Of a stretch of DNA of 64,000 nt, positions 22,001 through 31,865 are shown one piece after another. Numbering within the stretch: position 1 is the stretch's first letter; every line of letters starts with the position of its first letter. Origin of the DNA: Cristatella mucedo. Its lineage: Eukaryota; Bryozoa; Phylactolaemata; Cristatellidae. Below the pieces are notes generated by a model. The model was given only the letters and a program-made list of their open reading frames with translations. It searched no databases and was not told the DNA's origin. The stretch spans positions 2,045,181 through 2,109,180 of the forward strand of contig WPIO01000071.1 of NCBI GenBank assembly GCA_009760855.2. Direction: 5' to 3'. Position numbers and translations under genes: made by a program.

Positions 22001-25000
22001 GAGATGACGTGATATCAGTCTTAGAGAGTTCCAATCTTTGGGAGCAAAGTAGCTTACCTTACTGTCGCACGGGAACACTGTTCAGAACTAATCGGTCCTC
22101 TCGGTTTTGGCGGCTGACAGTAGCGATTCATAAATTTCATTGATTAAGAACCGCATCATGTCCACATGCACCTAATTGCTTGACAGCTATTATCATTACT
22201 ATTTTTCGCTCGCTGTTTGTGTAATATAAAGTCAGGCGTTGGGCAGACGGACCTGCTTCGAAGGTCAGGATAAAGTTGATGGCTGCTATGACCTGCTGCC
22301 GCTAGCGTACCTGCGTTTATTGGAGCGCCTCACACGGCACGTGAGCCTTACTTCGAGGCGCTAGCACCACCAGCATTCGGTAACTCAGCTTTTGAACTCT
22401 AACGCGCCATATGTGCGCTGCGTTTTCTGCGGGCGACTCCGGAGTCGCTGCACGACGCCATTTTGTAGCCAGTTTGCTCTCCCTCCTTGGCCCGTTTCTG
22501 CCCGTTCAGTTCTTTAGGCTCTTTTTTTGTACAAGTACAACTCCTCGAGGCACCGGTTTCCCGCTTTATCTCCCCCCCCCCCGCAGCTGTTCGCCGTCGG
22601 CCGCTCTGTGTTTTCAAGTTACAGGTATGTTAACCATGCTCTGTAGAGGCAATTGAAGTAATCGGGCAGGAGGCCAGATGCGAGTGCTGATGCGAGTGCT
22701 GCCAGCCTAACGATATCACCCGGCCTTACACCAAACAGGGCTTTACACTTTACAGCGAACGCTTCTGAATTTACACTAGTTATCGCGCAAACTACTGAAG
22801 CCAAGAAGAAATTGTTGACTTCTACTGTGCTGACTTTGACTTCTGGCCCACACTTAAACTTTGGCGTGCAGCCAACGTCAAGGACACAAACGACAGCTGC
22901 CGTGAAGCAGCCACAGGCGACTGCCAGGGTCACTACATCAAACAAAACCTATGGAATGCCAAGTACACGTACGTGTTTCGTCTCACTGCGCGATCTCTAA
23001 ATAGCGTTAAAGAGCTATGATGCAATGGTTTTGGACGAGCTCTTTGTGATATCAATGCTAGCAAGCACGCAGTGCAAAATGTTGGCATTGAAAACTAATT
23101 TTGCTCTTTAACAAGGACCCGTGTCACCCTTCACTTTAAGCCCCAGACAAGTAGCTGGTGTTGAGTCTGATTTTGGTGACATAATTCGCGACTGTATTTA
23201 CATCATTGATTTTATTTAGGATGCGAAAGAGAGAGAGAGAGAGAGAGAGAGATTGGAACGTGGTACCTAGCAATCAGGCTCTAGCTGGTACTGGGAAATA
23301 GGGCTCTACCTACTCGATCGAAGCGATGCAATCTGCATTCTGTAACGATCGATTTAATACCGGTCGCTCCTTGGAGAATGTCGTTTGCACCCAGCACTTG
23401 CAGCGTTTGCTCGGTAGGCGTTGGCACCCACCGAGTGCATTCCCGTAGACGGAAGGTCACGTGGCAGAAGTAGGGCCGGTGGCGGCTCGCGGGAATCCTT
23501 ATTGAAGTAAGCGGGAAGCTACGCGGCCGAAGGAAAAATGCATATACAGTGCCGTGCATACGGTACAAAGCTGGTATGGCGGATGCGACGTAAGATGGAC
23601 TGCAGTCACTCCGTCATAGTCATCATCCAACCGTGCGAAACCTCGTAAAATGCTTGACGAATGGCTGCGGCAGGTAGAAGACAGCTGAGGAGTAATATAT
23701 CTGTAGCTAGGCTTGCTATTTACAATACTAATTTTTTATTTCATTGGTGGGCCCATTAATAGCACTAGTCAAATTATATAATAATAACACATTTGATAAA
23801 GCGCCCTCAGAGAACTCAATCTTTTTCTAGTCGCTTGACAAGTGCTGCAAAAGAAGCACGATCAGATGGTTAGTGATAGCTTGCTCAATAAATAACAAGA
23901 ATAGCATGGTTAGGGGTGACATGCACAGGGTCAGCATGCAAATGCGGTTACTGGCAGCACACAACAGTGTCTGCACGTATAAGCACGTAAAGGATGAATC
24001 ATGAAGACCCACTAAATGCTGTGATACATAGAAGCGTTTGTAGTTTTTTTCTTAAATGTGGTCAAGTCAGGAGATGTCATGACGCAGGTCGGGAGTGAGT
24101 TCAAGGCTTTGGTAACATACGACCTAAAGGCACGGTCTCCAAAGAATTTGAGGTGTGGACGAGGTATAGTTAAACAGTTAGATTCCGAAAAGTGGATGGA
24201 ACGATGCTTAGCCTGGTGGGGAGTAGATCTGATAGGTAGGCTGTAGCCAAAGGATGAAGTAACCTGAAGGTGAGTGATGAAATTATGTACAATATAAGTT
24301 AAAGAGCTTGCTGTGCAGCAGCTACATATGTGGATATAGCCAAATAATGTTGTAATCTGTCTGTTTCTTGAAACCTTTTCACTAAACGATTGCAAATATG
24401 TTTGATACCAATAGGTTGTATTGCCGCAGCCCTCCAGTCCGTGTTTGAGGCCATAATATCTTTGGCATACGTAGGCAAAATCGTGAGTGGTAGATTATCG
24501 GATTGGAATGACGTCACTGCCTGATGTTTTTGTCAGTTGCATTGATATAATTGCAATCCTTACTTTCGTACGCAAAATAAGGCTGAAAGTTTAAAAATAA
24601 AGCACGTATCTTAGGTCTCTGCATAGCCGTCAGGTAGTTGGTTTTAGTACACCATACCATTGTTGAAGATATTTCCATTGTGTTTGCAAACAGTCCTAAA
24701 CAGCCATTAGTTGTGCTCCCCTAAATATGCTGGTGTGGAGTCACGCCGGCAATGACATGAACAGTTATATCATCTAAAACTGCTATTTTAAGAGAATCCC
24801 TCTAATTATTTCTAGCCACGCTTTTAGCTACACTTTGTAGGAACGATGGAGTCACCCTCATGTCTGTAATACGAATCACAATTCATATTAGTGATGAATT
24901 CCCGTCAGTTTAATGGACTTGCACTACAACCGTGTAATGCAGTTTACAAATATACAGTTTTTGTCGTAATTTTTCCTCGTTAGATATCATCGTTTGATTT

Positions 25001-25366
25001 AGATTTTGTCCTATTAGTATATTATATTATTATAATAATTATTATTATTATTTATATTTATTATTATTATTATATTATAGTTATATTTTATTCAGATAAA
25101 GATTGTATATGGCATTATGACATGAATTGACACAGCACTCACCACCACTTCTATGTAATAGTGAATTTTAGCGATATATGAATTTCGGTGATATTAAAAC
25201 TATTGGATTACAGATTGCTTTTATATTTTAGAAAGTGCACTAACAACCTTTATGCAGTCGACAGCTATTCCCAGTAATAATGAAGGTAATCCTCTTCGGT
25301 GCAAAAATGGCAGTCAAAAGACTTTGTGTTGCGTGAAACAATAGAGGAGAAAGCAGCCGAATCAGG

Positions 25367-25429
<63 letters not shown>

Positions 25430-27857
25430 AAATGTTGCAGCAGCGAACGGCTATAAAGGAAGCGTCAATTTAGGCGGAAGGAGTTTGACCTTGGGCTCAA
25501 AGAGAAAGAGAATAGGAAGTAACTCTTCCTTTTTCTTTCCCGGCTTATTATGAGTAACTTGCTGAGTTGTATCAAGTGGAGGAATACATAAGAAGGCACC
25601 TGCACCTAGTCCGAGTATTGGCTAGCTAAAGTGGAGCATGTTCATTAATAATATTGCCAGTGATAAAATGTAAGTAATTATCTTTCAGTTTATATGAAGC
25701 CTCAAATGTAACTTTGATGAATCCAGCCCATTTTTTTACATTTTTGGTTTACATTAGCACTAGTATTATTTATTATTAGTATTAGCATTCGCCTTAGTAT
25801 TAGCATTAGTCGCCATGTATGAATTACGTTTAAAGTCAGCCGGAGCGGAAAGGTTTCATATACGGGGTATCATTTATGCATAAAAGTGACCAGCCTGAGA
25901 AAGCTTCTTCGTTTGGTGTGTAAAGTTGTTCTCACATGAGAGGTTTCATCGAAACAGCCCGAACTCGGCATCTGCAGAAAAGGGTGATTTGGCGAGCCTT
26001 TGTTATGAAATCCTTTATTTCAAATCCAAACCACGGCGAAAGAATTTCAATTGCTCGAACTCTAGTATACAGTCTACGGACCCTTTGGCTACATATACGA
26101 ATGATGGCATACTATTGTTGTCTAGGTTGATACCCACCAAATCAGCTGATGCAGTATTAGCCTCTTTTCACCTGCAGATCCTCTTCATCGTGCAGATCCT
26201 TTTCAGCGTGCAGATCCTCTGCATCGTGCAGCGCTTGCTTCTTTTCGTCCTCGTACGCCCAGAGGCCCACAGTAGGCAGTTCTTGACGGTACGCACGCTG
26301 TTCTCAGTAGGTCCTTGACCTTGGTCTTTATTAGCACAACTATTAACCAAACGATAGGATCTCGTCCTGCCGTCCGTCTCTCGTGCCGTCCTCAGCAGCC
26401 ACTTACACCCTACTGTCACCTTTGAGCTAACCTACTTCCGCTTTGGTTGTAAGGAAACGTCCTTCGTCGGTTGATGCGAAAGTAACTGACTAGGAGTTTC
26501 GCATAGAAATTGGCGAAGCTCTCGAAAAGTCTCTATTGTACGACTCGTTAAGTTTTCACAGCGCAGGCGATTAACTCGAAGCGATACGTGTGGATAAGAA
26601 AAACATTATATTCACTAGAGAACGAGCCTATGTTTAAGTTTCAATGGAATACAAATCTCTGTATGCTAGGCAGCCCAAAGTCGTAACTAGTGAGCATGTT
26701 GATCTTACAATATTCGTCAACTTAAGATGGGTAACTGATTAATCAAACGACGACTAGATTGCTGGTCGCTCAAGACCCGAATACCCACGAATCAGCAGCT
26801 GTGTCTGTTTGTGATCTGTTGCTATGGGTTCTATGTCTAGCTGACCGGTGGGCAGGAATTGGAAGATTTATAGCAGCTGATCTGCTAATCGAACGGCAAT
26901 CCCTAGTGACAAAGGTGCTGCAAAAACTACATAAGTCCGTAGCATCGCAGCTACGTATAACTAATAAAGATCTAATTGTCAGAGATCAATTACTGCATTA
27001 CTGAACTGTACTCTCAACTCTCAACAGTAACTAGTAATACGTGTGAGGCATTTTATACAATCAGGTCTCTGGTTTGACTCCTGTCTGCATGAAGAATAGA
27101 GTGAGATCCTATCGGATTATTGTTAGCCGTCTTTAAATCTCTCTCAAAGGCAGATTATATACAATGAATGCTGTGGCTTGACTTCGAGTTTGAATGCACC
27201 TGTAAAGCGAACAATAGACACATTATGCAGGTAAATGCACATGTTTATCACAGCATTTAGTGGGTCCTTGTGAATCCTCATTTGTGTGCTTATACGTGCT
27301 AACACTGTGCGTACTACCACTAACCATATTGTGCATGTTGACCCGTGCCACCTCTAACCAAGTTATGCTTGTTGACATTGTACATGTTAACACTTAAGCT
27401 TTGATCATGCTTCCTTTACAGTATATTTAAAGTGCCTAGAAAGAGATTAAGCTCTCCGAGGGCGCTAAACAATGCTTTATTATTAGTATGAGTTACTGAA
27501 CTGTTTGTGACTTACAGGCTTTCTCTCATCGCTTTAGTAATGTCCGACATAGTATTTTGCAGAGACGAGGGTATTTTTACTACCCTCATTGGAGTATAGC
27601 TTTTCAGTTCATCTTACACTGAGCATTGCCGCACTTTTATAGCTTCCTAGCATGCATTAGCATTTTTCGGTATCTCGGAATTCAACGTCCTTTTGAATTT
27701 CTAGCTTCTGGCTTCTTCTTCAGGTATAGTCACAGGATGCGTGCTGTTCGTGGTTTTGGTGACCGTAGTAGGAACTTACTTTATTGTCAAGTACAAGCAT
27801 AAGACCAGTCGAATCAAGGCAGCGACAGCGGTACAGTCCGCCGGTGTGCAGCCGTGA
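10573..27857 (+). CDS. Ig-domain, mucin-stalk single-pass membrane protein (7 exons, predicted)
   Basis: CDS = 10573-10618, 16593-17009, 19106-20433, 20522-20663, 20976-21293, 22756-22968, 27724-27857; 2598 nt, 865 residues. All phases agree (1,1,0,1,1,1) and every junction is GT..AG. Residues 1-19 are a signal peptide ([19 protein letters not shown]), ~20-154 one Ig-like domain (Cys in RFIC, Cys in DGKYEC), ~155-821 a Ser/Thr-rich stalk with many N-x-S/T sites, ~823-843 a transmembrane helix, 844-865 a Lys/Arg-rich cytoplasmic tail with no ITAM or ITIM. Topology suggests a cell-surface recognition or adhesion protein; that role is inference. I recognise no specific orthologue. Exon 1 and the absence of further exons in the long introns are the weakest parts. 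Confidence 0.72.
11165..11890 (+). mobile_element. Dispersed repeat family C, copy 1 (possible solo LTR)
   Basis: Shares long blocks with 31866-32690 and 38395-38940: GGCGCCGAAAGCGACAG-like start, CCGGACCGA...GAGTTAACT, GAACTCCCGAAGCCCG, GTAGCCGGCAGAACACAACT and GTGCTCTCGAAGCGTAGTC. No coding sequence. LTR-like in size, but terminal TG..CA and flanking duplications are not established. Interrupted by a LINE tail at 11273-11360. Confidence 0.65.
11264..11369 (-). mobile_element. Truncated LINE A tail insertion with 9-bp target-site duplication
   Basis: An 88-bp piece (11273-11360) reads on the minus strand as the LINE A 3' end with its (ATT)n tail. It is flanked by direct copies of AGTTTGTTA at 11264-11272 and 11361-11369. 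The other family C copies lack the insert. Confidence 0.8.
12088..12460 (-). mobile_element. SINE tail and LINE A 3' end, minus strand
   Basis: Two successive 3' ends: 12088-12152 has the SINE form (TGTGAAGCGCCTGAATAGA on the minus strand), and about 12160-12460 has the LINE A form plus upstream LINE 3' sequence (GACATGCACAGGGTCAGCAT on the plus strand). Confidence 0.65.
12533..12771. repeat. (AT)n and 18-bp ATAATAAGATATGTGTAT tandem repeats
   Basis: AT dinucleotide runs flank about five copies of an 18-bp AT-rich unit at about 12604-12700. Intron 1 of the Ig-mucin gene. Confidence 0.9.
12772..13559. other. Intron 1 segment without recognised features
   Basis: Unique-looking sequence. A short direct repeat with the motif GGCCAATGACTAATATA / GGTCAATGACCAATATACTA lies at about 13230-13325. 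No exon or element recognised. Confidence 0.4.
13560..15020 (+). mobile_element. Degenerate LINE B (CR1/L2-like) with nested LINE A fragment
   Basis: Broken reverse-transcriptase traces on the plus strand: a Cx[12 protein letters not shown] block, [13 protein letters not shown] and ETLAWFK (13590-13830), followed by the LINE B C-terminus near 14660-14830 ([19 protein letters not shown]). The 3' end near 14930-15020 resembles that at 36350-36450. A minus-strand LINE A piece (about 14375-14620) is inserted. Many stops; not functional. Confidence 0.65.
15376..16205 (+). mobile_element. LINE A 3' portion (RT C-terminal region)
   Basis: Open frame 15502-15870 encodes [43 protein letters not shown] and LKSFGDRAF, the typical C-terminal region of CR1/L2-type reverse transcriptases. 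The 3' UTR carries AAGCGCCTAGAAAGAGAACG and GAGAGCGCTTTATCAAG and ends in ATTATTATT. 5' truncated and dead. Confidence 0.85.
16414..16560 (+). mobile_element. tRNA-derived SINE
   Basis: A box (GTTCCTGCGGTTAAGGTGC), B box (GGGCTCGAGCCC), then a LINE A-like 3' tail (GCATATGTGAAGCGTC ... GGGGGCGCTATACAAATGAA). It ends about 30 bp before the acceptor of the Ig exon. Confidence 0.85.
16593..17009 (+). CDS. Ig-mucin gene exon 2: Ig-like domain
   Basis: Acceptor TTTTATTTTTCAG|CG and donor ATTCAAG|GTAAGT; a symmetric phase 1-1 exon, as is usual for Ig domains. Encodes [22 protein letters not shown] (B-strand Cys), LDGKYECRF (the DxGxYxC F-strand motif) and VELLIQ. Two further Cys (RECGLS, FDCVFTL) may form a second disulfide. 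Confidence 0.85.
17010..18631. other. Intron 2 of the Ig-mucin gene with LINE scraps
   Basis: Contains a SINE/LINE A tail (about 17480-17560, GCTATACAAATTTG with an ATT-rich end) and a LINE B 3' end (about 18000-18225, GAAAGCCACTTAGGC...GACGGAGATACG). No other feature recognised. Confidence 0.55.
18632..18904 (+). mobile_element. LINE A 3' end
   Basis: From GACAGCATTTAGTGGGTCCC through AAAGCGCCTAAAGAGAGATT to GCGCTTTATCAAGTG and an (ATT)n tail. No coding part remains. Confidence 0.85.
19046..19095 (+). repeat. (CT)n microsatellite acting as polypyrimidine tract
   Basis: About 25 CT units ending 10 bp before the acceptor AG (19104-19105) of the mucin exon; no other pyrimidine tract is available. 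Confidence 0.9.
19106..20433 (+). CDS. Ig-mucin gene exon 3: Ser/Thr-rich mucin-like stalk
   Basis: Acceptor GTTTGGTAG|AA and donor TCGAAA|GTGAGT; phase 1 in, phase 0 out. 443 residues dominated by Ser, Thr and Ala with many N-x-S/T sites and no Cys, as expected of an O-glycosylated stalk. Holds two 50-residue direct repeats (19324-19473, 19474-19623). Confidence 0.8.
19324..19623 (+). repeat. 150-bp in-frame tandem duplication in the mucin exon
   Basis: Two copies of exactly 150 bp, both starting CTCTCAAGCGGAACCACAGC and differing at about six positions. Encodes [19 protein letters not shown]... twice, a recent expansion of the stalk. Confidence 0.95.
20522..20663 (+). CDS. Ig-mucin gene exon 4: stalk
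   Basis: Acceptor GCTTTTGTTTTAG|ATG and donor GATAAAG|GTATGA; phase 0 in, phase 1 out. Encodes [18 protein letters not shown] and [15 protein letters not shown]. The preceding intron is only 88 bp. Confidence 0.7.
20976..21293 (+). CDS. Ig-mucin gene exon 5: stalk
   Basis: Acceptor TTTATGTTCGTAG|GG and donor ACAACAG|GTGAGT; phase 1-1. Encodes [18 protein letters not shown], a [18 protein letters not shown] block and EPWTT. The earlier part of this open frame (20807-20975) is intron. Confidence 0.75.
21294..22755. other. Intron 5 of the Ig-mucin gene
   Basis: Holds a poly-C run (about 21764-21777), a minus-strand LINE A piece (about 21955-22080), and a GC-richer segment at 22400-22620 with a second C run. 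No exon recognised. Confidence 0.5.
22756..22968 (+). CDS. Ig-mucin gene exon 6: stalk
   Basis: Acceptor TTTACACTTTACAG|CG and donor AGTACAC|GTACGT; phase 1-1, so it fits the chain with or without inclusion. Encodes [29 protein letters not shown] and [20 protein letters not shown]. The QATA/QTTA wording echoes exon 5. Inclusion may be alternative. Confidence 0.6.
23228..23252. repeat. (GA)n microsatellite
   Basis: About 12 GA units. Confidence 0.9.
23779..24275 (-). mobile_element. LINE A 3' portion, minus strand
   Basis: The plus strand starts with an ATAATAATAACACATTTGAT tail and GCGCCCTCAGAGAACTCAAT. Minus-strand translation near 24060-24230 gives [24 protein letters not shown] and SPDLTTF. 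Confidence 0.8.
25370..25428. repeat. (GA)n microsatellite
   Basis: About 29 GA units. Confidence 0.95.
27245..27486 (+). mobile_element. LINE A 3' end
   Basis: CACAGCATTTAGTGGGTCC at the start; AAAGTGCCTAGAAAGAGATT and GAGGGCGCTAAACAATG near the end. Confidence 0.8.
27724..27857 (+). CDS. Ig-mucin gene exon 7: transmembrane helix, tail and stop
   Basis: Strong acceptor (TTCTGGCTTCTTCTTCAG|GT), phase 1 in. Encodes [19 protein letters not shown] then [14 protein letters not shown] and a short end, stopping at TGA 27855-27857. Hydrophobic helix followed at once by a basic stop-transfer cluster: a type I membrane anchor. Confidence 0.8.
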
Positions 27858-28348
27858 CGAGATCGATCGTGGGCATAACCGTCGTTCGGGCCGCTTCTGC
27901 GGAGATTCTGGCAATGCAAGAAAATAATATCACCTGCAATTGTAGCTGATGAAAGCACTTCCGCAAGAGCATCGAACCATTCATTTTCTTATTATCTCAC
28001 GATTAATCTTTGGAATGGTTCGTAATTACTTTAAAAAACCTAATTGTTTCGGATCGAGTCATGCCAATTTTGCTTCTGTCGACTGAAACCTTGGACCGCA
28101 ACAAAAAAGGGATGGACGGCACTATCTGATGACAGTAAGAATTTAGGAGATGAGCAAGGTCTTTACAAGGCAGAAGTAGTAGGTCCTATTGTGCGTCACA
28201 ATGCGCCGAAAATCTGTTCAAAATGTTTGCCTTAGGAGCGAGGGTTATTTGGGAACTCGCTGGCCACTCGTATGACCTCTTGAGTTTTATCAGTTGCCGA
28301 TGCTAGCCGAGCGTCAGGTATGCGAATTATGGAACGAGGTCAAATAAA
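27858..28348 (+). promoter_or_regulatory. Probable 3' UTR of the Ig-mucin gene with AATAAA
   Basis: No continuation of the reading frame. AATAAA at 28343-28348 is the first good polyadenylation signal after the stop and would give a ~0.5-kb 3' UTR. From 28161 this overlaps the left arm of the inverted duplication. Confidence 0.4.
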
Positions 28349-29202
28349 AGTTAAATGACATTGATTGATTACTGTGAAAAACCTTTTATCGTCGATGATT
28401 TTGAAGGTTGACTATGGGTGCAGTTCGCTTAGCGAGCTGCCTGTGCCATTCTACACATATTAATTCTTTCTACCATTCGAGATTCGTAATTGACTTCGAG
28501 GATAGCTAGTCGTCAACCAATAACAAGCTACATATCGCCGATCTGTAACTGACGGCGTATGCTTGTGTATGTGAAGTCTTTTTTTGTGTATTTTTGCATG
28601 TGTTTGTGTATCTTTTTCTGTGGTGTGCGAATGGTTGAGTTACTGTGTGTTTGTTAATGAGTCTCCTTGAATGCAGGTGCAAGCACACTCATGAACTTGA
28701 ACATTTGATCTCTGTTGTTCGTGTATAATTTCTTACGCACATTATTGTGCACAGTTGGTAGATGATCATTAGGAATTGGTTTGCGATGTATACTAATATA
28801 GTTTAGTTTGGAAATATTGGAAATATTGTAATATCTGTGCGGCTCTGCTTCAGCTCTTAATCGATACCTGGCCTTCTCTTAAAAATCTTTGAAGCCACTC
28901 GAATGCGCCGCCTAGACGTGACGTCGACCGCACAGCCACAGTTTATGTTATGTTAGCCAGCAGATAAACTCAGCTTGTCATGCTTTGAAGGGATTGCTGT
29001 ACACGGGCGTTTGGCTTGACTTACAAATTGGCAAGTATAGGTCATTTGAATGAATTCATGAGCTGTTGCTGATCTGCAGCCCCTCACTAACCGAGACTGT
29101 ACCAGATCGTTGTCTGTGCCTTGCGTTATTACATACTGAAACCTTGTCCGTTTTAGCACACAGTTTTTGTGGATGTTATGGGTCCACCTCACAGTTAATG
29201 CC
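28161..29202 (+). repeat. Left arm of ~1.04-kb inverted duplication
   Basis: Reverse complement of 36462-37502 with only a few substitutions and a one-base indel. Both ends are abrupt: similarity starts at CTTTACAAGGCAG and stops at GTTAATGCC. No terminal inverted repeats and no coding sequence recognised. Confidence 0.93.
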
Positions 29203-29616
29203 TGTTAATCCCTAAGAACTGTTCCAGAGTGGCTCTCACTCAGCCACACGCGCTTGCAATCGGCAAGAAACGATTGCCAACAGTAGGACCCGAACCTGAT
29301 CCATTAGGCTCGTGGGGTCAAAATATCTTTAGCCAACTTGCTACGGGGGGCCCACCCGTACCCCAGTTTGGAGAGCCTGGAGCGAGTTGTTCGCTTGAGG
29401 CTACCCTACTCACTCGACAGGCATTTCAAGGCGCCTATACAATGATTTCTCTTTTTGCCGCCGCTAGAAATCCGATCTCTCCCTATAAAAAAAATCCGAT
29501 CTCTCTCTATAAAAAAAGCTTCATTCAAAAGACTGTTTCTACAGCTAGCCATCACGTCCGATCCCTATCCAAGATCAGGATCTGTCATCCACAGTAGCTT
29601 TCAAAACATTTAAATA
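29203..29616. other. Spacer without recognised features
   Basis: Includes a 25-bp direct repeat (AATCCGATCTCTC...TATAAAAAAA, about 29470-29519). Otherwise unassigned. Confidence 0.4.
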
Positions 29617-30265
29617 GCTCCTTAGTTCTGTCTTGGCTTGATTATTCTAATTCCCTTGTGGCTGGGCTACCAAAAAAGGCAACTAGGCTGGCTGGAAGGC
29701 TTGTTTTTAAGTCTCACATGCTTGACCACGCCTCTCCTTTCCTAAGAGAGCTAGGATGGCTGCCGTTGATGAACGTATACCTAGCAAAGTTCTTGCGAAG
29801 ACCCACAAGGCCCGCCACGGCTTGGCTCCTCCATACCTAGCTGAACTGCTGCACCAGTTTCAGCATTCTTGTGCTCTCAGGTCCTGCATGGACGTCAAAT
29901 AAGCTGTTCCATTCGTCTGCTTGAACACCGTTGGCAACAAAAGCTTTAGCTCTGCAGGTCCTAGACTGTGGAACACGCTTCCACGATTCTCACGCAACGA
30001 CAACTACTCTCCTGCTGCCAGCTATGGCTCATCCTTTCCAGCGGTCCTGCGCTGTTACTTCCATGCTACTCACTACCTCAACTGCTCTCATTGCTTTGCT
30101 ATGCTATGATAGGCTACACTGCTATGTTTTCTACTTTCTCTTGATTTCGTGAAAGATTGTCTGTTGGCCACCGAATACGTACCGGAAGTCGCTTAGGCTG
30201 TGTGTGTGCGATACAAAACTCTCCTGCGTAACACCCACAAAGTCTTTGTGGAGTGAGATACATTA
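29617..30265 (+). mobile_element. LINE B 3' portion
   Basis: Broken frames match 35785-36450: GLPKKATRLAGRLVFKS, ELGWLP, HKARHGLAPPYLAEL-like and SFSSAGPRLWNTL. Ends with CGCTTAGGCTGTGTGTGTGC and GGAGTGAGATACATTACAT. Confidence 0.8.
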
Positions 30266-30433
30266 CATATAACTAGTCTGGTCTAGAGGGGGATTAGTGA
30301 GCTGGTAACAATCTCAGCCAGCCAGTGAGGTAAATTGTCCCTAATCGTGGATAGCCAATCAACTACGATGACCTTAGTGGCCGTCCACTAAATGAAATTC
30401 ATGTAAACCTCATGCAGTTGTCTTATCAATCTA

Positions 30434-30560
30434 CTCCCGTGTTAGGTCCAGCGGTAAGGTGCTCGCCTTTAACGTCCGTGGTCGTGGCCTAGAACCCTGC
30501 AGTAGAGCTACCGGATAGAGATTTAAGTTCTCCTACGGTGAAAAGCAACTGAAGTATTTT
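30434..30560 (+). mobile_element. tRNA-derived SINE, diverged
   Basis: GGTCCAGCGGTAAGGTGCTC A-box region, a degraded B box (GGCCTAGAACCC), and the AGAGATTTAAGTTCTC tail. Confidence 0.65.
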
Positions 30561-30765
30561 TGACCAGTTAAGAATTTCTTACTTCACGCCTTACAGCTAG
30601 AATTCGAGATGAAACACTAAAAATAATAAGGCTCTTTCATAGCTGCCTAAGAGAGCTATATTGCTTTTTTGAAACTTAAAATATGCTATTAAGAAAGATT
30701 TTACAGCTCTTCTGCTGCTATAAAAAAAATTCGGCCGCTAAATCAGCCGACCTCTACTTACCCGT

Positions 30766-31600
30766 ATGCACTATGCATATACTATTGATCATGAAGTTAT
30801 TCTCGAGCGCCCATCATCACACCCGGGCAGCACTGGCACTGCATTGCAACGGTGTAGGTATTATATAAGTGGGAGACTCCTAAGCATTGATGTAAACTGG
30901 CAACAATCATCCAAGGAACCACTAAAGTACGAGGTAACAGTCCTGGGCTCCTTGCTTGGTCCGCTTCTCTTCATAGAGTGCGAAATCATTCTAGCCGATG
31001 TGTTTGCCAAGCACAAGGTAGACTTTTTATTTCATACGTAGAAGACACAGCAGTGCGGCATCTGAGACGTATGCAAGTCTCACTACTTTCAACTACATAA
31101 CATTAGAAACATTCGGGTTTCCTTGGACAAGGATACAACATCTAAACTGGTCCATGCATTTGTGACATCCCATCTTGACTTCTGTAACTCACTGCTTTTT
31201 AGTCTACCGGCCTGAGAAATCAGGCGCATCTTACCACCCACTTTTCGGAATTTAACAGTTAACCCACACATCGTAAAAATCTAAAATCCTTTGAAAGCCG
31301 TGCATTTACTTCGTATGCTCGCAAAGCCTGGGACTCACTTCCGACTTGCGTCACGATATCTCCTGACCTTACTTTGTAAAGCTCAACTAAAAATGCATCT
31401 ATTTATCAGTTTTAGTGAGTCAGTGTGATTCGTCATTTGCATCCTTATGCGTGCTGACGAGGTGCATGCTGCCACTAACCATTCTTGCATTCTGACGCTA
31501 TACATGTCACCTTTAACCATATTGTGCAAATGCAAAGTGCCCAGAAAGAGATTAAGTTCTCTGCAGATACTATAACAAAGGTAGTGATATTATTTTTATT
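30766..31600 (+). mobile_element. LINE A copy with reverse-transcriptase remnant
   Basis: 30766-31041 encodes a decayed RT block (VNWQQSSKEPLKYEV, LGSLLGPLLFI), followed at about 31036 by Y-V-E-D-T, close to the catalytic Y-x-D-D motif. Then come LDFCNSL near 31170 and a 3' end near 31540-31600. Several stops. Confidence 0.75.
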
Positions 31601-31860
31601 ACAAACATTTGGGTTTGCTTAGACAGGATATCACATCCAAATTGCATTTGTGAAAAACCATCTCGACTTCTGAAAATCACTGCTTGCTGGTCCACTGGCC
31701 TGTGCAACCAGGTGTTTACAGTTGGTGCCAAACTCTGCAGCAAAGCTTGTCAGTCGCAAGCGTTGCAGTCTCCACATCGCACCACTTCTTGTCTGCCTGA
31801 ACTGGCTCCCAATCAAGCAGCATATCAACTTCAAGGTTCTACCTATCACTTTGTAACCGC
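31601..31860 (+). mobile_element. Second LINE A fragment
   Basis: Restarts at ACATTTGGGTTTGCTTAGAC and repeats the CCATCTCGACTTCTG..., GGTGCCAAACTCTGCAGC and TGGCTCCCAATCAAGCAG segment, so it is a separate insertion next to the previous one. Confidence 0.65.
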
Positions 31861-31865
31861 GCAGA

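Larger units (their letters stand above)
22969..27723. other. Intron 6 of the Ig-mucin gene
   Basis: 4.75-kb intron with GA microsatellites, LINE A pieces and a very AT-rich middle (24550-25240) with TTATTATTA runs. 26176-26232 holds about three copies of an 18-bp unit CGTGCAGATCCTCTTCAT. No coding exon recognised with confidence. Confidence 0.5.

Noticed and set aside
23281-23568. 95-codon minus-strand frame
   Set aside because: No domain recognised and no splice or start context. It might be a mobile-element scrap, but I cannot name it.
25926-26318. 130-codon frame with [18 protein letters not shown]
   Set aside because: The hydrophobic part is an 18-bp tandem repeat; no other support for a gene.
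26759-27004. Frame containing [15 protein letters not shown], faintly like a tyrosine-phosphatase P-loop
   Set aside because: It lacks the catalytic Cys and the TG of the signature, has no ATG or clear splice sites, and lies in an intron of the Ig-mucin gene. At best a decayed fragment; similarity may be chance.
28044-28235. 63-codon frame ending PKICSKCLP in the left arm
   Set aside because: Most of it lies in the probable 3' UTR of the Ig-mucin gene. The right arm has different sequence before the duplicated part, so the frame is not conserved between copies.
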